In this document: one piece after another, positions 16,074 to 24,571 of the stretch
How positions within the stretch are numbered: the stretch's first letter is position 1
Layout: each line of letters begins with the position of its first letter
From: Methanocorpusculum petauri
Lineage (GTDB): Archaea > Halobacteriota > Methanomicrobia > Methanomicrobiales > Methanocorpusculaceae
Length of the DNA stretch: 64,000 bases
Direction: 5' to 3'
Assembly: GCF_026891975.1 (NCBI RefSeq)
Contig: NZ_JAPTGB010000002.1
Location: forward strand, 82,801-146,800
The notes under the pieces: generated by a model
The model's database searches: none
Told to the model about the DNA's origin: nothing
What the model saw: only the letters and a program-made list of their open reading frames with translations
Made by a program: the position numbers and the translations under genes

Positions 16074-16780
16074 TGAGAAAAAACAAGGATACAGCGGTTT
16101 CCCCGGTTATCGGTGTGATGCTCATGCTGGTAATTACGATCATCATTGCAGCGGTCGTAAGTTTTAGCGCCACAGGCTTTCTTGGGTCTGCAAGTACCTC
16201 CGGCGGTAGTGCGGATGTGAAGTTTATCGGCCTCTATACCGGAGGGTATACTCTCGGCGAAGGCTATCCGAATACTGCCACCATCGGTGAAGGAGGGATG
16301 GTATTTGAGGTTACAGGAAACACACCCCTTGATGTTACCAACCTGCGTCTCTCCGGATCAGGGTCTGTGGGAAGCGGCGGATCGTTTGCTGTCTCCTACA
16401 ATACCCCAGTTGCACTTGATTGGATAAGCTCCACTGAAGGAGGAACAGCTTCATCAGGAAAGGTAAGAAGCCATCTGACCCAGCCGGCAAGTTCCATAGA
16501 TCACCGCATCGTGAAGTTCGGTGAGGGATGGAGGAACGAGGAGAAGTACAATACTATTGTTCAACCGGGAGAGCGGTTTGTCGTTCTTGCCGAGTATGTC
16601 ATGAAAGGTTATGGAAATCCGCCTTCCTATATGATAGGATTTGCCGCCAGAAATACAGACGGATCAACAGCTATCAGTGGTGCGATAAGTTCTGACGGCA
16701 ACAGTCTGATTACCCTGATGGATATGAAGACAGGAAAGGTGTACTACAGCGGCGCCCTAACAAATGATCAGGCAATCTGA
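16067..16780 (+). CDS. archaeal type IV pilin (type B head)
   Basis: 237 residues. The ATG at 16067 is preferred over that at 16073 because AGGAGG ends ten bases before it. Leader MVMRKNKDT, then AVSPVIGVMLMLVITIIIAAVVS. The head is Gly/Ser-rich with QPGERFVVLAEYVM and LITLMDMKTGKVYYSG, aligning with the second gene. Last of the six pilins; a T-rich terminator-like run follows at 16790. Confidence 0.87.
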   Translation: MVMRKNKDTAVSPVIGVMLMLVITIIIAAVVSFSATGFLGSASTSGGSADVKFIGLYTGGYTLGEGYPNTATIGEGGMVFEVTGNTPLDVTNLRLSGSGSVGSGGSFAVSYNTPVALDWISSTEGGTASSGKVRSHLTQPASSIDHRIVKFGEGWRNEEKYNTIVQPGERFVVLAEYVMKGYGNPPSYMIGFAARNTDGSTAISGAISSDGNSLITLMDMKTGKVYYSGALTNDQAI

Positions 16781-16789
16781 TTTCCAACA

Positions 16790-16803
16790 TTTTTTTCTTT
16801 TTA
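16790..16803 (+). terminator. T-rich terminator after the pilin array
   Basis: A run of seven T, CTTT and further T starts ten bases after the last pilin stop. Archaeal termination commonly uses such U-tracts without a hairpin. The rest of 16804-17168 is AT-rich non-coding DNA with a TATA-like AAAATATTTAG near 17127-17137 for the next gene. Confidence 0.5.
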
Positions 16804-17168
16804 GATGAGACGTACACGATGATCACTGGGGAGAAGAAGATCCTCAAACAGATTTCATTCTTTTTCGTTGTAAAAAATTACAAGGTATTTTTGCAACTCT
16901 ACCTATGAATATTTTGAATGGAGATTTTCTAATAAGAGTTACGTGGTGATCTTCAATGAAGAAAAGTGTTGAGGTCTCTGAAAAATCTCTTCGATGGCTT
17001 TTTGCGTGTTAAATTATTGCATATCTCCAAGAGCCATCCCGCGGAATTCCTATTCGAATAAGTTTTCAGATACAGGGAGTATGAAAATTCATGCACATCC
17101 GCCATGCACATTTACCAGCATACAAAAAATATTTAGTTACATCAGGATAACTATATCTCCACGAAGTG

Positions 17169-17546
17169 ATGTGTGTGCAACCAAACGATCGTGACGTCGG
17201 AATAGATATTGTAATGAACACCCTCAAAGACAATAAATACGGCCTTTCTATCGCCGAAGTTTCGCGAAAATCCGGAATGAACAGAAATTCCGCTGCAAAG
17301 TATCTCGGTATTCTTGTTACCCTTGGACAGGTAGAGATGCAGATTGTCGGGCCTGCACGGGTATATCATCTCTCATCCCGTATTCCGGTATCCTCCGCAG
17401 CCTTCAATCGGTTTCCCGATCCGATCATTGCGATAAATGAAAACGGCACTATCAGAGGAGTCAACAAAATGTTTCAGCAGGTATGGGAAACAGATACAGA
17501 TCTCAGTACTTCCGAACTCAAAGATGTACCAATTCCCGCCCTTCGT
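17169..17546 (+). pseudogene. truncated winged-helix/PAS regulator
   Basis: About 125 codons of real coding sequence. Residues 12-70 form a winged helix (TLKDNKYGLSIAEVSRKSGMNRNSAAKYL...), then VYHLSSR and the start of a PAS domain (DPIIAINENGTIRGVN). After roughly SELKDVPIPALR the frame continues to 17834, but that stretch is the antisense of a methyltransferase gene. The 3' part, most of the PAS domain, is therefore gone. Regulators of this HTH-PAS type are common in Methanomicrobiales. The TATA-like element and ATG are intact, so a short HTH protein with an antisense-derived tail may still be made. Confidence 0.75.
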
Positions 17547-17986
17547 GAGGTGGCCGCAACATCGTGCACTCCGGCCTCTTCCGGTGTTACGTCCTCCCAG
17601 CACTTGCGAATCTCCCGAATGGGCGGAGCATGCATCATTTTGCGGTACCGCTCCATCGCCACCCCCATCGGTTCCGACGGCTCTACCGTCGTTACCCGGC
17701 AGCCGAAACAGGACAACGGCACTGCAAGAGTTCCGGGACCAGCCCCTATATCAAGAACCGAAGATCCGGACGGAATATGCATTTCAGCGATCTGTTTCTC
17801 CATCCGGGACGGATCACCGGAGATAACATTCTGAACAAACCGATCGACTACGCCCTGATCCGACCAGAACTTTCCCCCTCCCTCACCCATCTTTTCCTTC
17901 TGTGCAACGGAACGAGCATGCTGTTCATCCCACAGACGGCAGTAATCAACAGCCACCGAAGACGTACCGGAATTATGCAAACTCAT
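17547..17986 (-). pseudogene. truncated class I SAM-dependent methyltransferase (N-terminal part)
   Basis: From the ATG at 17986 (MSLHNSGTSSVAVDYCRLW) about 147 codons are well conserved. They include SGSSVLDIGAGPGTLAVPLS (SAM motif I), RVTTVEPSEPM (motif II) and CWEDVTPEEAGVHDV (motif IV region). The reading then runs into the antisense of the HTH/PAS fragment and ends at 17474 without the C-terminal third of the fold. Methyltransferases of this type often sit beside FecCD-type importers in methanogens, and one follows here at 18475. Tail-to-tail fusion of two truncated genes indicates a deletion. Confidence 0.75.
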
Positions 17987-18091
17987 ACCTTTATACAAAA
18001 GTGGCCAAAGGTAATCAAAAGGCTTGTATTGAATCGAAAAAATCAACTGTAACTAATTTACAAAAAGTACAGAAGCAGAGAACACAATCCA

Positions 18092-18461
18092 TCAGTGATC
18101 TTTCTCCCACCAAATGTGTGCAGTACGGAAAACTCCTGAGATAAAAAATCCTTCATCATTTTGTACGATCCTATCCTGCACAAAACCGGCAACGATCTCC
18201 TGCCGCCACTCCCCTCACAGATGCACAGTCTGCGGCACACAAGAGTTCCGGGACCTGACCCCATATCACCAAGCCGGGCGGTGTCTGGAACACGGCAAAC
18301 TGATGTTCAATTCCGGAGATGTCGCTGTAAAACAGCCGATCCAAAAACCGGCGGGCGTTTTTGGGATCTCCCCAAAAACTCCTGTCGTCATGAAATATTT
18401 CTTTCTGGAGGTTTCCCGCCGACTCCTGCGCATTCCAGAGGGAAATATAATCGACCATCAC
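18092..18461 (-). pseudogene. second, degraded copy of the same methyltransferase
   Basis: From the ATG at 18461 the peptide MVDYISLWNAQESAGNLQKE...FWGDPKNARRFLDRLFYSDIS parallels the N-terminus of the methyltransferase at 17986. At the SAM motif I position the frame shifts: the GSGPGTLV segment is read in another frame. The centre is deleted, and the end (EIVAGFVQDRIVQ...GFFISGVFRTAHIWWEKDH) looks like the C-terminus of the same family. So this is an internally deleted, frameshifted paralogue, 13 bases after the importer's binding-protein gene. Confidence 0.7.
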
Positions 18462-18474
18462 TGATGGAAATCCC

Positions 18475-19659
18475 TTATAACCTTCGTCCGGCAAAAGCCA
18501 CTGCCGCGGCAACTCCCGCCAGAACACCAATAATCGGTACCGGCGCCTGGGTTGTCGGCGGAACCGGAAACACATTCGGTTTTGCATAGATCATCAGTTC
18601 ATTCAGGTCCGCATCCGTCAGTTCATAATGGAAGAACAGCGAGTAAAACTCCTTTACGCGGCTGTCAATGCTGTAGTCAAACACATCCGGATACATCAGA
18701 TTTCCAAGCCAGATCAGCGAAAGAAGCCGGTGAACAGACGGTGGTCCTCCCATCCAGTTGTAGGGACCGTTCGGCGCCTCATACACGTTGCCGTTCTTCA
18801 CGGCAGGCAAGGACTGCCACATCGGATCGCTCATGATCTTTTTGTAGTAAGCATGGTCAGTGGTGGAGGAAACGATGATGAAATCAGGATTCATCTGTAA
18901 AATATCCTCCATCGTGTAACCGTCACCCGATCCACCGCTTGCCACCGTAGGGGGAACAACATTGTTGCCCACATAGTCGATGACCTCCGCATGGTACGAG
19001 CCTTGGCCCACCATCGATACCGAGTTGCCGTCAATCGCCGTCACATAGATCAGCGACTTTTTGTTATCACCGATCTTCGTCATACCGGCATCAAACTCCG
19101 CAAGAAGTGACGACGTATAGTTTGAAAGCCGCTGACCCTGTTCCTCGCGGGAAAGAAGCGCACCAAGTTTCAAATACGAACCCGGAATATCATCAAGGGT
19201 ATTCTGGGTGATAAATGCAAACGTCACATTTGTTTTGCGGGAAATATCGTCAAGGTCCGGCTTCATCGTCTCCTTTGCCTCGCCGATATCCAGAACAACA
19301 TCAATGTTCAGCTCCTTGTCCATCGCCATAATCGACTCGGGATTCATCGTAGAAGCCTTGGAACCATAGAACTGTCCGGTAACCGGCAGCGTCAGAAGAC
19401 GGGGATCAATATACTTTTTCTGAAGGTCCGAAAACTCACTTGCGATACTCACGAATAAATCCGGATCAAGCGAGTACAGTACGATCTGTGCCAGAGGCCC
19501 TGAAGGCGACACCGCATCAACCGCAGCGGGAAGAGTAATCTCCCGGCCGACATCATCGACAAAGGTCCGCATCTCCTCGGCCGAAACAGCACCGCAAACA
19601 GCAGTACACCCGACACAAATCAATGCCAGAACCAGAAAAATTTCTACGAATTTCGTCAT
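18475..19659 (-). CDS. ABC importer substrate-binding protein, membrane-anchored (copy 1)
   Basis: 394 residues from the ATG at 19659 (MTKFVEIF), which has a GGGGTG ribosome site; the frame extends to 19731 without support. A signal peptide is followed by a PF01497-type binding domain opening MRTFVDDVGREITLP. Later blocks YVTAIDGNSVSMVGQGSYHAEVIDYVG and ILQMNPDFIIVSSTTDHAY mark the second lobe. The C-terminus has a Pro/Thr linker (PPTTQAPVPI), a hydrophobic helix and RRL, so it is tethered at the cell surface. Presumably loads an iron chelate or corrinoid onto the FecCD permease at 23.2-24.4 kb. Highly similar to the next gene. Confidence 0.87.
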   Translation of the reverse strand: MTKFVEIFLVLALICVGCTAVCGAVSAEEMRTFVDDVGREITLPAAVDAVSPSGPLAQIVLYSLDPDLFVSIASEFSDLQKKYIDPRLLTLPVTGQFYGSKASTMNPESIMAMDKELNIDVVLDIGEAKETMKPDLDDISRKTNVTFAFITQNTLDDIPGSYLKLGALLSREEQGQRLSNYTSSLLAEFDAGMTKIGDNKKSLIYVTAIDGNSVSMVGQGSYHAEVIDYVGNNVVPPTVASGGSGDGYTMEDILQMNPDFIIVSSTTDHAYYKKIMSDPMWQSLPAVKNGNVYEAPNGPYNWMGGPPSVHRLLSLIWLGNLMYPDVFDYSIDSRVKEFYSLFFHYELTDADLNELMIYAKPNVFPVPPTTQAPVPIIGVLAGVAAAVAFAGRRL

Positions 19660-19762
19660 AACATACACCCCTGAAAACAGGAGAAATACACTGTTATTCG
19701 TCCCGCAGATATAAAATATAATTCCAGACAAATGAAAAAAGTAAATGAAAAAAAGTTAATTT

Positions 19763-20947
19763 TCAAGGACGGCAGGTCCTTCGGAAACTGAGGCCTAGTA
19801 CAACGACAGAAACGCCTGCACAGATGCCGGCGATCGGTACTGGTGTCTGGGTTGTTGTCGGAGACGCATGCGGCTTTGCATAGACCATCAGTTCGTTCAG
19901 TTCCGCATCCGTCAGTTCATAATGGAAGAATAGCGAGTAAAACTCCTTCACACGGCTGTCAATGCTGTAGTCAAACACATCCGGATACATCAGATTTCCA
20001 AGCCAGATCAGCGAAAGAAGCCGGTGAACAGACGGCGGTCCTCCCATCCAGTTGTAGGGACCGTTCGGTGCCTCATACACGTTGCCGTTCTTCACAGCGG
20101 ACAGAGACTGCCACATCGGATCACTCAGAATTTTTTTGTAGTACGCATGATCAGTGGTGGAGGAAACGATGATGAAATCAGGATTCATCCGCAAAACATC
20201 TTCCATTGTGTAATCATCACCTCTGCCGCTACCCGACACCGCAGAAGGGACAACATTGTTACCCACATAATCGATGACCTCTGCGTGGTACGAACCTTTA
20301 CCCATCATCGATACCGAGTTCCCGTCAACCGCCGTCACATAGATCAGCGACTTTTTGTTATCACCGATCTTCGCCATACCGGCAGCGAACTCCGCAAGAA
20401 GTAACGACGTATAGTTTGAAAGCCGCTGACCCTGTTCCTCGCGGGAAAGAAGTCTGCCAAGCTTCAGATACGAACCCGGAATATCATCAAGCGTATTCTG
20501 GGTGACAAATGCAAAGGTTACATTTGTTTTACGGAAAATATCATCAAAATCCGATTCCATTGTGTCCTTTACCTCACCGACATCCAGAACGACATCAATG
20601 TGCAGTTCCTTATCCATTGCCATAATTGACTCGGCGTTCATCGTAGAAGCCTTCGAACCATAGAAGTTGCCTGTAACCGGCAGTGTTAGAAGACGCGGAT
20701 CAATATACTTCTTCTGACTCTCCGAGAATTCGCGCGCAATACTTACGAGCAGATCCGGATCAAGCGAGTACAGTACGATCTGTGCCAGAGGCCCTGAAGG
20801 CGACACCGCATCAACCGCAGCAGGAAGAGTGACCTCCCTGCCGATGTCATCAACAAAGGTCCGCATCTCCTCTGCAGCAGCTGCGCCTGAAAATGCGGCA
20901 ACAGTAAGGAGAACGAGGACTATGAGGATTTCTCCACAAATTTTCAT
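19763..20947 (-). CDS. ABC importer substrate-binding protein, membrane-anchored (copy 2)
   Basis: 394 residues with a strong GGGAGG site before the ATG. Signal peptide, then MRTFVDDIGREVTLP. The sequence closely parallels copy 1 along its length, including SGPLAQIVLYSLDPDL and FDYSIDSRVKEFYSLFFHYELTDAELNEL, with divergence at the signal peptide, the GSGRGDDY loop and the C-terminal tail (TTTQTPVPIAG, helix, FRRTCRP). A clear tandem duplication. It would precede copy 1 in a leftward transcript. Differences around the loop may tune ligand range (inference). Confidence 0.88.
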   Translation of the reverse strand: MKICGEILIVLVLLTVAAFSGAAAAEEMRTFVDDIGREVTLPAAVDAVSPSGPLAQIVLYSLDPDLLVSIAREFSESQKKYIDPRLLTLPVTGNFYGSKASTMNAESIMAMDKELHIDVVLDVGEVKDTMESDFDDIFRKTNVTFAFVTQNTLDDIPGSYLKLGRLLSREEQGQRLSNYTSLLLAEFAAGMAKIGDNKKSLIYVTAVDGNSVSMMGKGSYHAEVIDYVGNNVVPSAVSGSGRGDDYTMEDVLRMNPDFIIVSSTTDHAYYKKILSDPMWQSLSAVKNGNVYEAPNGPYNWMGGPPSVHRLLSLIWLGNLMYPDVFDYSIDSRVKEFYSLFFHYELTDAELNELMVYAKPHASPTTTQTPVPIAGICAGVSVVVLGLSFRRTCRP

Positions 20948-21183
20948 TCATATGCCTCCCGAAAACGGGAATTTCAGATCACAATCCTGTGGAACTGTGT
21001 CGCTCCTCCCCTTGGGAGTAGCTACAGGTACTAATTTAGTGGGCATTCGATAAAATATTATAGATTAAAAAATAGATTAAGTAAATTATAAAAATTTAAC
21101 AAAACCTACCCGTAACCCCGAACAAAAAACAGAAGAGATCCTGACGGACCTCAACACTGCACGCGATCATATAGTATATTCAT
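20948..21183. promoter_or_regulatory. AT-rich promoter region of binding-protein genes
   Basis: 236 bp, very AT-rich between 21045 and 21105 (runs of TTTATAATTTAC-type sequence on the minus strand). It probably contains the leftward promoter of the two binding-protein genes. No repeat or ORF noted. Confidence 0.4.
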
Positions 21184-22173
21184 TCAACATGGAATGAACC
21201 CAGTAATAAACAGCAACGGCACGGTAACAGTAGCCAGAAGCGTGGTGACAAGTATAATCTCTGCAGCTATTTCCGGATGGGCTTTATACTCCGCCGCAAT
21301 AATGACGGTCTGAACCGCAGCAGGCATCGCCGCAATAATAACGGCAATTGCAAGGATCACGTTTTTCACTTCAGAAAGAAGTTCAACATGAAGAACCTCG
21401 GAATCAAACAACGGAAGCAGAGTATCCAGCATGACAAACACGATCAAAGGCAGAACAAGAAGCCGGACAATAGAGATCAGATAGTGACGAGAATTTTTGA
21501 ACAGAGCAAGGATATTAACCTCAAATAAAAATCCACCCGTCGCAATTAAAGCGAGAGGAGTTGACATTTTTCCAAGAAGTGCCAGAGTCTCACGGAAGGG
21601 CTCCGGAATCGGAGTCGAGGTAAAATACAGCAACAGACCAACCAGAGTAGCAAGAAATGCAAGATTCAGGAAAACCCGCGGATCGAATTTCATCGATGCC
21701 GCACCTTTCTTCAGCGATGAGGTCATAAGCCATATTCCCAGGGAAAACGTCAGAAGGAAGTACGGTAAATTAAAAATTGCCGCGTAAAGAATACCTTCCT
21801 GATCGAAGATCATATGAATAATAGGGAACGCAAAAAAGACGGCGGACGGAAACACCAGAATAAAACGATAAACACCGATTTCATTGGATTTTGAACGAAT
21901 CAAACGCGGTATTATCAGGGCCACAACTATGGACACAACATAGTACACGAGAGACGAAAGCAAAAGAAGAAGAACGATGTTGATACATTCGGGAGTGAAT
22001 GGTTTACATGTAGACGAAACAAGTATCAAAGACGGAAGTGACACAAATAATACGAATTTCGATATACTGCCAATCGAATCCTTACTCAGTATGTTGTATC
22101 GCCTTGCGGCATAACCAACTCCGATGATCAGAAGCAAAGTGAGTACTATTTTGATAACAGAATAAAATTCCAT
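21184..22173 (-). CDS. AEC-family (auxin efflux carrier-like) transporter
   Basis: 329 residues from the ATG at 22173 (MEFYSVIKIVL). The open frame reaches 22323, but a TATA-like element at 22213-22223 supports the shorter product, which fits the family's usual ~300-320 residues. About ten membrane helices in two halves; the early block LLLIIGVGYAARRYNILSKDSIGSISKFVLFVSLPSLIL is the signature of PF03547 permeases, with Gly/Pro-containing crossover helices. Substrates of archaeal members are mostly unknown (organic acids or amino acids). It splits the FecCD importer genes from their binding proteins, but with its own promoter it is probably independent. Confidence 0.85.
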   Translation of the reverse strand: MEFYSVIKIVLTLLLIIGVGYAARRYNILSKDSIGSISKFVLFVSLPSLILVSSTCKPFTPECINIVLLLLLSSLVYYVVSIVVALIIPRLIRSKSNEIGVYRFILVFPSAVFFAFPIIHMIFDQEGILYAAIFNLPYFLLTFSLGIWLMTSSLKKGAASMKFDPRVFLNLAFLATLVGLLLYFTSTPIPEPFRETLALLGKMSTPLALIATGGFLFEVNILALFKNSRHYLISIVRLLVLPLIVFVMLDTLLPLFDSEVLHVELLSEVKNVILAIAVIIAAMPAAVQTVIIAAEYKAHPEIAAEIILVTTLLATVTVPLLFITGFIPC

Positions 22174-22212
22174 ACGGTATATACTGTAATGTGCAAAATT
22201 CAGAATACTTTT

Positions 22213-22223
22213 GTATATAAAAA
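22213..22223 (-). promoter_or_regulatory. TATA element for the AEC transporter
   Basis: TTTTTATATAC on the minus strand lies about 40 bases upstream of the ATG at 22173, giving a leader of about 15-20 bases. Used to choose that start. Confidence 0.5.
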
Positions 22224-22428
22224 GCCATGAAAATATACAATACAGAATGACAATAAGTATCAGTAGATTCCAAAAGATAATTTTTTCAGAAACAATACAG
22301 AATTGGTCTTGGCATTCCGACACAATAGGAAATCAGCTGGTTATAGAAACATCCGGAATTATAGGGGAAGGTAGCAGCTCGGAGAACTGACAAATACGAA
22401 ATCCAAGAGAACGAACAAGCGTTACTCA

Positions 22429-23226
22429 TTACTTCCCGACACCACCGTCAATCGGGATACAGAGTTTGTGACGGCGGGAACCGTACTGATAATCTTCGAT
22501 ATGAACGTCCACGCCATACACATCCTTGATCAGTGATGCATCCAGAACCTCCTCAGGTGTACCGTCCGCAATCACGCGGCCGCCGTAGATCATCAGTGTC
22601 CGGTTCGCATACAAAAAGGCATGATCCGGATTGTGGGTAGAAAGAATGATGCTGTAGCCCTCCCTGGCAAGATCCGAGATCCGGCACATCACCCGGAACT
22701 GGTTGCCGTAGTCCAGATTTGCCGTGGGTTCGTCCATAATCAGAATTTTTGCCTTTTGGACAAGTGCCCGTGCAATCAGGGCAAGCTGCCGTTCACCGCC
22801 ACTGATCTCGCCGTAGCCCGCATCCCGCAGATGGGCAATACCGAGACTTTTCATCGCCGCATACGCCTCATCGATATGGTTCTGATTCGGGGAGGCAAGC
22901 AGATTCACCCGATTGGTCAGACCCATCAGAACCACGTCGAGAACCGTGTAGTTGAACACCGGGTACGTTGACTGCGGAATGTAGGCGATATACTTTGCAA
23001 TCTCCCTGTGATCCATTGTCCGGATGTTCCTGCCGTTCAGATGAATGTTTCCCTGATAATGCGGCAGAAATCCGAGAATACACCGGAACATCGTACTCTT
23101 TCCAACACCGTTTGGTCCGAGAACCGCAAGTAGATCTCCTTCACCGACTGAAAAAGAAACATCATCCAGGATCAGGCGGGAATTTTTCGCATACGAAAAA
23201 TACAACGAGGAAACCTCAAGACTCAT
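22429..23226 (-). CDS. ABC transporter ATP-binding protein, FecE/BtuD-like
   Basis: 265 residues, complete nucleotide-binding domain. Walker A LGPNGVGKST (about 34-43), Q-loop YIPQST (near 84), signature ISGGERQLALIARAL (about 139), Walker B ILIMDEPTANLD (about 158) and the switch His in STHNPDHA (about 194). Its start overlaps the permease stop by 4 nt, so the two are coupled. It energises uptake by the FecCD-type permease; the tandem binding proteins at 18.5-20.9 kb are the likely partners. The C-terminal extension (DVYGVDVHIEDYQYGSRRHKLCIP) is usual for this family. Confidence 0.92.
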   Translation of the reverse strand: MSLEVSSLYFSYAKNSRLILDDVSFSVGEGDLLAVLGPNGVGKSTMFRCILGFLPHYQGNIHLNGRNIRTMDHREIAKYIAYIPQSTYPVFNYTVLDVVLMGLTNRVNLLASPNQNHIDEAYAAMKSLGIAHLRDAGYGEISGGERQLALIARALVQKAKILIMDEPTANLDYGNQFRVMCRISDLAREGYSIILSTHNPDHAFLYANRTLMIYGGRVIADGTPEEVLDASLIKDVYGVDVHIEDYQYGSRRHKLCIPIDGGVGK

Positions 23227-24404
23227 GATCGCTTGCCTCCCATCATCAGAAGATATGCAAATATCGGTGCTCCCACAAACGCTGTAAGAATACCCAGCGG
23301 AACTTCAGTGGTTGCAATAGTGCGGGAAAAGTCATCCACCACCAGCAGAAATCCCGCGCCCATAATGACAGCAGCAGGAATAATTCTCCGATAATCGTAG
23401 CCGAATATCATGCGGCAGAAGTGCGGAATAACAAGACCAACCCAGCCGATGATACCGGAGATGGAGACTGCTACTGCAGTTACCAGTGTGGCACAGATGA
23501 TCACAATGAGCCGCAGAAGATTTGTGTTGATGCCCATGCTCCGCGCCTCATCCTCACCGAGTGTAAGGACGTTCATCCTCCAGCGGAGCAGATACAGGGG
23601 AAGAAGACCAGCAGCAATAACAATTCCTGCAAAGATCACGTCATCCATGGTGGCACCGGCAAGACTGCCCATCAGCCAGTACGTAATTGCCGGAAGCTGA
23701 TCGTTTGTGTCTGCAACAAGTTTGATGTAGGCGGTGGCAGCACTGAAAAGACTGGCGATCAGAATACCGGCAAGCACCATGCTCAGGGTTGCAGACCCCC
23801 GGGTAAGACGGCTGATCAGATAGGCCACACCAACAGCAATGAGACCGCCCGCAAAGGCAAAGATCGTGATGGCTCCGGTTCCCAGATAAAAATAAATGGC
23901 CAGAGCTGCACCAAATCCCGCTCCTGCTGAGGCACCGAGAATATCGGGAGAGACCAGAGGGTTCTGAAACATTCCCTGATACGCGGCTCCTGCCGTTGAA
24001 AGAGCCGCACCCACAAGAACAGCAGCAATGATTCGTGGGAGACGGATGTTGAACAGGACGCTGTAGGTTGCAAAGTCCCATGTATCAGGGCCCGGAAGGA
24101 TCAGAAAAAACAGATCCAGAACACTGGCAAAGAATGCAGACGATGCTTCCGCAAGAGCGGTCAGCGGATAGAAGGAAGGAAACATCGAAAGAAAGGCATC
24201 ATACGCGTTCAGTACCGATTCTCCGACTGAAAGGAGGGAAGAAAGGAACACCAGAACAACATCAGCGATGCCAAGAGAATATCTGCCGACAGCAAAGGAT
24301 CCGACAACGCAGATCGCGGCTGCAAGGATCAGAAGAACAAACCTGAACCGGTAGTTTGGCAGCTTCCGATCTGAGGCGGAGGAAGTCCGGACTGCATCAG
24401 CCAT
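23223..24404 (-). CDS. FecCD-type ABC importer permease with enlarged first periplasmic loop
   Basis: 393 residues against a usual ~330-350. Typical blocks: NIRLPRIIAAVLVGAALSTAGAAYQGMFQNPLVSPDILG, GGLIAVGVAYLISR, ATYWLMGSL-like AITYWLMGSLAGA, VSISGIIGWVGLVIPHFCRM (the cytoplasmic coupling region) and a C-terminal VPLGILTAFVGAPIFAYLLM. About 50 additional residues lie between the first helix and RLPRI (residues about 45-100: SVGESVLNAYDAFLSMFPSFYPLTAL...), partly hydrophobic. This may be an extra docking loop for the membrane-anchored binding proteins. First gene of the pair. Confidence 0.9.
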   Translation of the reverse strand: MADAVRTSSASDRKLPNYRFRFVLLILAAAICVVGSFAVGRYSLGIADVVLVFLSSLLSVGESVLNAYDAFLSMFPSFYPLTALAEASSAFFASVLDLFFLILPGPDTWDFATYSVLFNIRLPRIIAAVLVGAALSTAGAAYQGMFQNPLVSPDILGASAGAGFGAALAIYFYLGTGAITIFAFAGGLIAVGVAYLISRLTRGSATLSMVLAGILIASLFSAATAYIKLVADTNDQLPAITYWLMGSLAGATMDDVIFAGIVIAAGLLPLYLLRWRMNVLTLGEDEARSMGINTNLLRLIVIICATLVTAVAVSISGIIGWVGLVIPHFCRMIFGYDYRRIIPAAVIMGAGFLLVVDDFSRTIATTEVPLGILTAFVGAPIFAYLLMMGGKRS

Positions 24405-24571
24405 ATGTATATACTGATTATTCCTGCAAAGGTGATTAAATATCTTGAATTCTATGGATTTTGTTAATGGAATTATATTAACGGATCAGATGATAAAAAG
24501 GGCAACGCGGGAGGAAGATCTTGAGATAACTACCATGAAAAATGAAAAAATGTGAATATGAGTTTGTCTGA

